From NCBI GenBank assembly GCA_947167315.1, contig CAMVHP010000035.1, forward strand, positions 1 through 10,178: a DNA stretch of 10,178 bases, written 5' to 3'. Below the pieces are notes generated by a model. The model saw only the letters and a list, made by a program, of their open reading frames with translations. It searched no databases and was not told where the DNA came from. The position numbers and the translations under genes are program-made. Source of the stretch: RGIG8782 sp017475895 (lineage in GTDB: Bacteria; Pseudomonadota; Alphaproteobacteria; Rickettsiales; UBA1997). Positions 6,423 to 10,178 of this stretch are shown here, piece after piece (the stretch's first letter is position 1; each line of letters starts with the position of its first letter).

Positions 6423-7067
6423 TTATTTTTTATTGAAAAACTCCACCGCTTTTTTTAGCATCTCCTTAAATACTTCTTCAACATTTTTATCGTTTACATC
6501 AAGTTTTATACATCTGTTTTGTTCTGTTTTGTAAACATAATTAAAACCTTCTCTAACTCGCCTGTGAAAATCAAGCTTCATATCTTCGTATCTGTTTTTT
6601 TCGCCTCTGATGTCCGTCCTGTTTAATCCTTCCATCACATCTAAATCCAAAATAATTGTTAAATCTGGCTTAAAATCGTCTAGGACGATTTTTCTAATGG
6701 TTTCTATCTTATTTATCGGCAACTGATGACCAAACCCTTGATATGCCAATGTAGAATCCAGATATCTGTCGGAAACTACAGTAATTCCCCGTGCTAAAAG
6801 TGGTTTTATTTTCTTTTCGGTGTGAACCTTTCTTGAAGCGTACATCAACAATAATTCAGTTATTCCATCCCATTTATCAGCACTTCCTCTGATGAGTAGA
6901 TTTCTTATTTCCTCGGCGTCGGGGCAACCACCCGGTTCCCTGCTCCACTCTGCTTTTATTCCATTTTTATTCAAATATTCAACAAAGTGTTTTGATTGTG
7001 TGCTTTTTCCGGCACCCTCTCCTCCTTCAAATGTTATGAATTTACCTGCTAAACAACTGATATCCAT
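6423..7067 (-). CDS. tmk: Thymidylate kinase
   Basis: A 214-residue protein of normal length that phosphorylates dTMP to dTDP with ATP, the step that feeds dTTP for DNA replication; cytoplasmic. Marks are the P-loop GGEGAGKST (15-23), REPGG (43-47) for dTMP binding, SDRYLDST (99-106), AYQG (108-111) and an Arg-bearing LID region RTDIRGEKNRYED (150-162). It is the last gene of the leftward operon. The upstream murD-like gene ends in TAA immediately before this ATG, with no gap, so translation is probably coupled; there is no clear ribosome site (GGGATTAAAATAA precedes the start). In many alphaproteobacteria tmk is followed by holB; here a convergent, unrelated polysaccharide gene lies 20 bases away. 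Confidence 0.97.
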   Translation of the reverse strand: MDISCLAGKFITFEGGEGAGKSTQSKHFVEYLNKNGIKAEWSREPGGCPDAEEIRNLLIRGSADKWDGITELLLMYASRKVHTEKKIKPLLARGITVVSDRYLDSTLAYQGFGHQLPINKIETIRKIVLDDFKPDLTIILDLDVMEGLNRTDIRGEKNRYEDMKLDFHRRVREGFNYVYKTEQNRCIKLDVNDKNVEEVFKEMLKKAVEFFNKK

Positions 7068-8465
7068 TTATTTTAATCCCTTTATTAATTTTTTATATTC
7101 ATTAGCATAATCGCAATAGTAAGTGTTATTCATTTCATCATCAACAATTGCTGATAACAAAACTGTAACCTCCTCTTCCTTATCATCGGAATTATAAATT
7201 TCCTCCAATAAAAATTCAAACAATTCTTTTAGATTATTATATTTTGGTGTATCTGTCCTGCTGTAAACTTTTGTTAAATCTAATAAACCACAGACATCAA
7301 CAAAAAATGTATTTTTACTTTTTTTTGTAAGATACTTTAAGTGTGATAATTCATCGTGTTGTTTATCGTTTACTAGAAAAATTGTGTATATGTTGTTGTA
7401 AATGTCAAATGGTGTGTAGAGTATTTTTTCTGTGGTGGCACCCACGTTGTTTATAAATTTTATATTATCCACCTGCCCTACAAACTCTAGACAATTTGTT
7501 ACACCATTGAAGTTTTTTACGGTTTCGTTTATGGTTTCCACATCAATGTTACTTTCAATTGCTACAACAGAGGAACAAAGCAAAGATGTTTTTTGTATAT
7601 CGCCTATGAAAGCATCATTGGCGGTTATATCATAGGATTCATTGTTTTCAACAAAATAGTTGTACAAAGTACCATTTATGTATGAAAAACCATTATTTAA
7701 CATTTTGTTGATGGATATGGGAATTATTCTAGAATTATTATCGTTGTTTTTGTACAGATCTTCATATATACTATAGACTGTGTCATCATCAATATTCAAA
7801 ATTAAAATACTACCTCTATCGTTATTTATTAGATATTTTTTAAACGAATCTATATAATCTTTATTATCTAAACAGAAATCACAGTCTAAAATTGCCAACA
7901 CATCAAAGGCGTCTTTTTTTAGATACTTCATTTTATGACTTTGTAGAGTGCTGAAGCATATGACGTCTTCAAAGTTTATGTTTGTGCTGTGACTATCATC
8001 TTCAACGTTTTCATTGATATTATTGTTTGAAAAATCAATATTTTTCACACCTGCATTGTCAAAGATATTATTTAAAATTGATGCTGTTATGAAATTATAG
8101 TTTGAGCCAATTATTCCGATGTATTTATTTCGTTGAAACAGCATTGAAACAAATTCAATATCTAAATATACTTTGCTTGCTACATTGTCTAGTCTGGCTA
8201 AAAGTACCTCCAGTTTGTCCTTTTCCATTAAAATATTTTTTGCTAAAACGATGTATTCGAATGAATTGAAGTTTATTTTGTCGAGATCAACAATATCAAA
8301 TGCCTTGCCGTTTGTGAAACTGATGTTTTCTAGTGTTTCATCATAGTCTCCGGCAACTACAGTAATTTCATTATCGACTAAGTAATTAATTAAAGCTAAA
8401 CTGATGTTGTTTATACCCAAAATAAGTATTTTGCTGTCTTGTTTTTCTATAGTATCTAGTAACAT
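7068..8465 (-). CDS. Degenerate MurD-like protein, probable pseudoenzyme
   Basis: 465 residues, the usual MurD length, with the three-domain Mur ligase order still visible. An N-terminal Rossmann-like segment KILILGINN (12-20) matches the UDP-binding domain. The central domain keeps the context LDIEFVSML...YIGIIG (101-120) but its P-loop reads GSNYNFIT (120-127) where MurD has GTNGKST: the Gly, Lys and Ser are all lost. FSTLQS (171-176) sits where MurD has the LSSFQ segment, LDCDFCLDN (193-201) where it has the NITPDHLDR-like metal site, and ILNIDDDTV (222-230) where it has LNADD. The C-terminal domain keeps FNGVTNCLEFVG (319-330), against F-x-GLPHR-x-EFVG, and FINNVGATT (337-345), against FINDSKATN, and ends with a LLS...F/DM-like block (436-445). 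D-glutamate ligation with ATP therefore looks impossible. ATG directly follows the parB stop; no ribosome site. Function unknown. Confidence 0.72.
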   Translation of the reverse strand: MLLDTIEKQDSKILILGINNISLALINYLVDNEITVVAGDYDETLENISFTNGKAFDIVDLDKINFNSFEYIVLAKNILMEKDKLEVLLARLDNVASKVYLDIEFVSMLFQRNKYIGIIGSNYNFITASILNNIFDNAGVKNIDFSNNNINENVEDDSHSTNINFEDVICFSTLQSHKMKYLKKDAFDVLAILDCDFCLDNKDYIDSFKKYLINNDRGSILILNIDDDTVYSIYEDLYKNNDNNSRIIPISINKMLNNGFSYINGTLYNYFVENNESYDITANDAFIGDIQKTSLLCSSVVAIESNIDVETINETVKNFNGVTNCLEFVGQVDNIKFINNVGATTEKILYTPFDIYNNIYTIFLVNDKQHDELSHLKYLTKKSKNTFFVDVCGLLDLTKVYSRTDTPKYNNLKELFEFLLEEIYNSDDKEEEVTVLLSAIVDDEMNNTYYCDYANEYKKLIKGLK

Positions 8466-9317
8466 TTAATTTAATAGTTTATTAATAAAATCATCCAACT
8501 CATCCATGGAACTAAAGTTTATTTTTATATTACCCTTGTTTGTGCTTTTGTTAAAGTTTATTTTACAGTCAAAACCAGCTTTTTTAAGTAAATTGATTTT
8601 GTCTTTGCAATCCGCCTTATCCGGTTTATTCTTTTTGTTTATGTTATAGATATTTTTTTCATCTTTAACAAGTTTTTCAACCTCCCTAACACTCAAATTA
8701 TTGTCAACTATATAGTCTATTATATCATTTACAAAATTACAGTTTATAAGTGCTCTTGCATGACCCATTTCCAGTTTCCCATCTATTAAATATTTTTGTA
8801 CAACATCTGGCAAATTTAATAATCTTAAAAGGTTAGCAATGTGACTTCTACTTTTACCAACTTTATTTGATATGTCCTGCTGAGTGTAATTGTATTTGTT
8901 TATTAGGTCCATATAGGCGTTTGCCTCTTCGATGGGATTTAGATTTTCCCTTTGTATGTTTTCAATTATACTTAAATTGAACGATTTTTCGTCATCAAAA
9001 TCTTTTATCAAAACCGGTACGGTTTTTAAGCCGGCAATCTTTGCAGCCCTAAATCTTCTTTCACCGGCGATTATTTCATATTTATTATCTTCCATTTTTC
9101 TAACCAACAGCGGTTGTAGAATACCATATTTTTTTACAGATTCCACCAATTCGTTTAGAGTATCATCATTAAATCTTTTTCTTGGTTGTCCTTTGTTTGC
9201 AACAATTGAATTTATATTTAATTCGTTTTTGTTGCCTTCGATTATGGAAAACTTTTTATCTCCCAGTAGTGATGATAAACCTTTTCCTAATCTTTTGTTT
9301 TCATTTTTTTCACTCAT
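8466..9317 (-). CDS. parB: Chromosome partitioning protein ParB
   Basis: 283 residues from ATG 9317 (numbers below count from the GTG two codons earlier). ParB binds parS sites near the origin, loads as a CTP-dependent sliding clamp and is moved by ParA. Seen in order are the N-terminal ParA-contact box RLGKGLSSLLGD (11-22), the nucleotide-binding boxes GERRFRAAK (87-95) and ENIQREN (121-127), a helix-turn-helix YTQQDISNKVGKSRSHIANLLR (146-167), KLEMGHARAL (183-192), and a C-terminal dimerisation region from about 230 to the end. GTG 9323 is an alternative start, but it forms part of the ribosome site AGAGGTG that suits ATG 9317. The gap to the parA stop is 8 bases, and its own TAA directly touches the next ATG. 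No disabling change is seen. Confidence 0.96.
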   Translation of the reverse strand: MSEKNENKRLGKGLSSLLGDKKFSIIEGNKNELNINSIVANKGQPRKRFNDDTLNELVESVKKYGILQPLLVRKMEDNKYEIIAGERRFRAAKIAGLKTVPVLIKDFDDEKSFNLSIIENIQRENLNPIEEANAYMDLINKYNYTQQDISNKVGKSRSHIANLLRLLNLPDVVQKYLIDGKLEMGHARALINCNFVNDIIDYIVDNNLSVREVEKLVKDEKNIYNINKKNKPDKADCKDKINLLKKAGFDCKINFNKSTNKGNIKINFSSMDELDDFINKLLN

Positions 9318-9322
9318 AAACA

Positions 9323-9327
9323 CCTCT
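9323..9327 (-). promoter_or_regulatory. Ribosome binding site that sets the parB start
   Basis: On the minus strand AGAGG(TG) lies at 9327-9321, just after the parA stop begins, five bases before ATG 9317. The GTG at 9323-9321 lies inside this site, so it is unlikely to be the start. Confidence 0.65.
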
Positions 9328-10096
9328 ATAGTCGTTTAATCATTTCTTTTACAAAGTTAATATATGCAACGGATCCAGAACAATTTTGATCGTAAATTAT
9401 TGTTGGTATGCCAAAGGATGTGGATTCCGTTAATTTTACATTTCTCGGTATGACAGTTTTATATACCAAATCGCCTAGACATTCTCTTACATCCTTTTCC
9501 ACCTGTTCCGTCAGTTTATTTCTTTTGTCATACATTGTTAACAGAATTCCGTTGATTGTTAATTTTGGATTTATGTTTGTTTTAACTCTCTCTAATGTTT
9601 CCAGCAGATGACTTAGTCCCTCCAGAGCAAAAAATTCACATTGTAGAGGTATTAAAACATAGTTACAGCAGGATAGGGCGTTTATGGTGAGAAAGCCTAG
9701 AGATGGAGGACAATCTATTATTATGTAGTCATATTTTTTTGTTATTTTATCAATTAAATTTTGTAAAATAAATTCCCTATCTTTTCTATCAAATACTTCA
9801 ATTTCAAATGCTGACAAGTCTGTATTTGAGGTTAATACATCAAGTTTGTTGACTCTGGTTTTAAATATTATGTCATTTATGTCTAAATTGTTATTTATTA
9901 AAACATCATAAATGGTTTTTTCAAATCTTTCACTCATGCCGATGCCAAATCCAGAACTCAGATTACCCTGCGGATCAAAATCTATAACTAAAACCTTCCG
10001 GCCGGATACGGCTAGTGCTGTGGCAACATTTAATGTTGTGGTTGTTTTACCAACTCCTCCTTTTTGCTTTACTCCTTCTCTCCATGTTGTTGTCAT
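9326..10096 (-). CDS. parA: Chromosome partitioning ATPase ParA, with abnormal N-terminus
   Basis: 256 residues. ParA is a deviant Walker ATPase that dimerises with ATP on nucleoid DNA and is released by ParB, drawing origins apart. Seen are the deviant Walker A QKGGVGKTTTTLN (11-23) with signature Lys12 and Lys17, FDPQGN (40-45), Walker B IIIDCPPSLGFLT (125-137), and IPRNVKLTESTSFG (216-229) with the usual end YDQNCSGSVAY. The body is fully conserved. The oddity is the first ten residues, MTTTWREGVK: ParA proteins normally have a hydrophobic strand such as IIAIAN directly before QKGG. Here it is absent, and no other frame supplies it. No ribosome site precedes ATG 10096, and the frame stays open to the right edge. 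The true start may have been lost by rearrangement or an assembly join near 10067. First gene of the operon. Confidence 0.9.
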   Translation of the reverse strand: MTTTWREGVKQKGGVGKTTTTLNVATALAVSGRKVLVIDFDPQGNLSSGFGIGMSERFEKTIYDVLINNNLDINDIIFKTRVNKLDVLTSNTDLSAFEIEVFDRKDREFILQNLIDKITKKYDYIIIDCPPSLGFLTINALSCCNYVLIPLQCEFFALEGLSHLLETLERVKTNINPKLTINGILLTMYDKRNKLTEQVEKDVRECLGDLVYKTVIPRNVKLTESTSFGIPTIIYDQNCSGSVAYINFVKEMIKRL

Positions 10097-10178
10097 ATCG
10101 AGCCGAGGAGAAGATGAAGGAAAAGGACAAAGAATAAGGAGTATTGTATATAAAACTGGACAGCGAACAAAAAAGAGT
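10097..10178. other. Right-edge tail, origin unclear
   Basis: This is not a typical parA leader: no ribosome site for parA, and a purine-rich plus strand. In the plus frame beginning at ATG 10084, codons for SYRAEEKMKEKDKE run to TAA 10135-10137; an AAGGAG follows at 10136-10141 and the same frame then reads VLYIKLDSEQKR to the edge. That resembles the end of one rightward gene and the beginning of another, but it is too short to prove. Confidence 0.25.

Noticed and set aside
8932..9339. Plus-strand 135-codon hydrophobic frame over parB, and similar frames at 6892, 7432 and 9408 (plus) and at 4104 and 5088 (minus).
   Set aside because: Each lies within a well-supported gene on the other strand, has no recognisable motif and breaks at arbitrary places.
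1..10178. CRISPR array, insertion sequence or intact antiphage system.
   Set aside because: No regularly spaced direct repeats with unique spacers, no transposase or terminal inverted repeats, and the only defence-like signal is the short TIR-like fragment.

Overview
The window looks like chromosomal DNA of a strongly A+T-rich bacterium, most likely an alphaproteobacterium. The support is an elongator tRNA-Met of the alphaproteobacterial type (G1-U72 pair, AUCAUAA anticodon loop), chromosomal-type ParA and ParB, and the low G+C of every gene. A host-associated or gut lineage would fit but is inference. The standard code applies: TGA ends two intact genes.

Layout. (1) Bases 1-1021, minus strand: an asparagine-rich exported protein with internal repeats that runs off the left edge. 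(2) Bases 1022-1284: A+T-rich divergent intergenic region. (3) Bases 1285-1361: tRNA-Met, plus strand. (4) Bases 1616-6402, plus strand: a surface-polysaccharide cassette. It holds a GT2 glycosyltransferase, a large COG5610-type HAD protein and a GT8 glycosyltransferase, all joined by short overlaps. After these come a 56-codon ORF resembling the start of a ThsB/TIR-like protein and a hexapeptide-repeat acetyltransferase split by an in-frame TGA. (5) Bases 6423-10096, minus strand: a tight operon parA - parB - murD-like gene - tmk, with gaps of 8, 0 and 0 bases. (6) Bases 10097-10178: a short tail that does not look like a normal parA upstream region.

How the genes work together. The left cassette probably adds and decorates sugars on a cell-surface glycan (LPS, capsule or similar). 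Its two glycosyltransferases share an unusual C-terminal hydrophobic/basic repeat that may hold them at the membrane. Its distal end looks decayed, with one broken gene and one fragment. The right operon joins chromosome partitioning (ParA ATPase, ParB CTP-dependent clamp) to dTTP supply (Tmk). Between them is a MurD homologue whose ATP-binding loop and other catalytic signatures are gone.

The strongest candidate for something undescribed is this MurD-like pseudoenzyme, translationally coupled to parB and tmk. Secondary points are the TIR-like fragment, the shared glycosyltransferase tail repeat, the repeat-bearing Asn-rich protein, and the abnormal N-terminus of ParA, which may mark a rearrangement or assembly join near base 10067.
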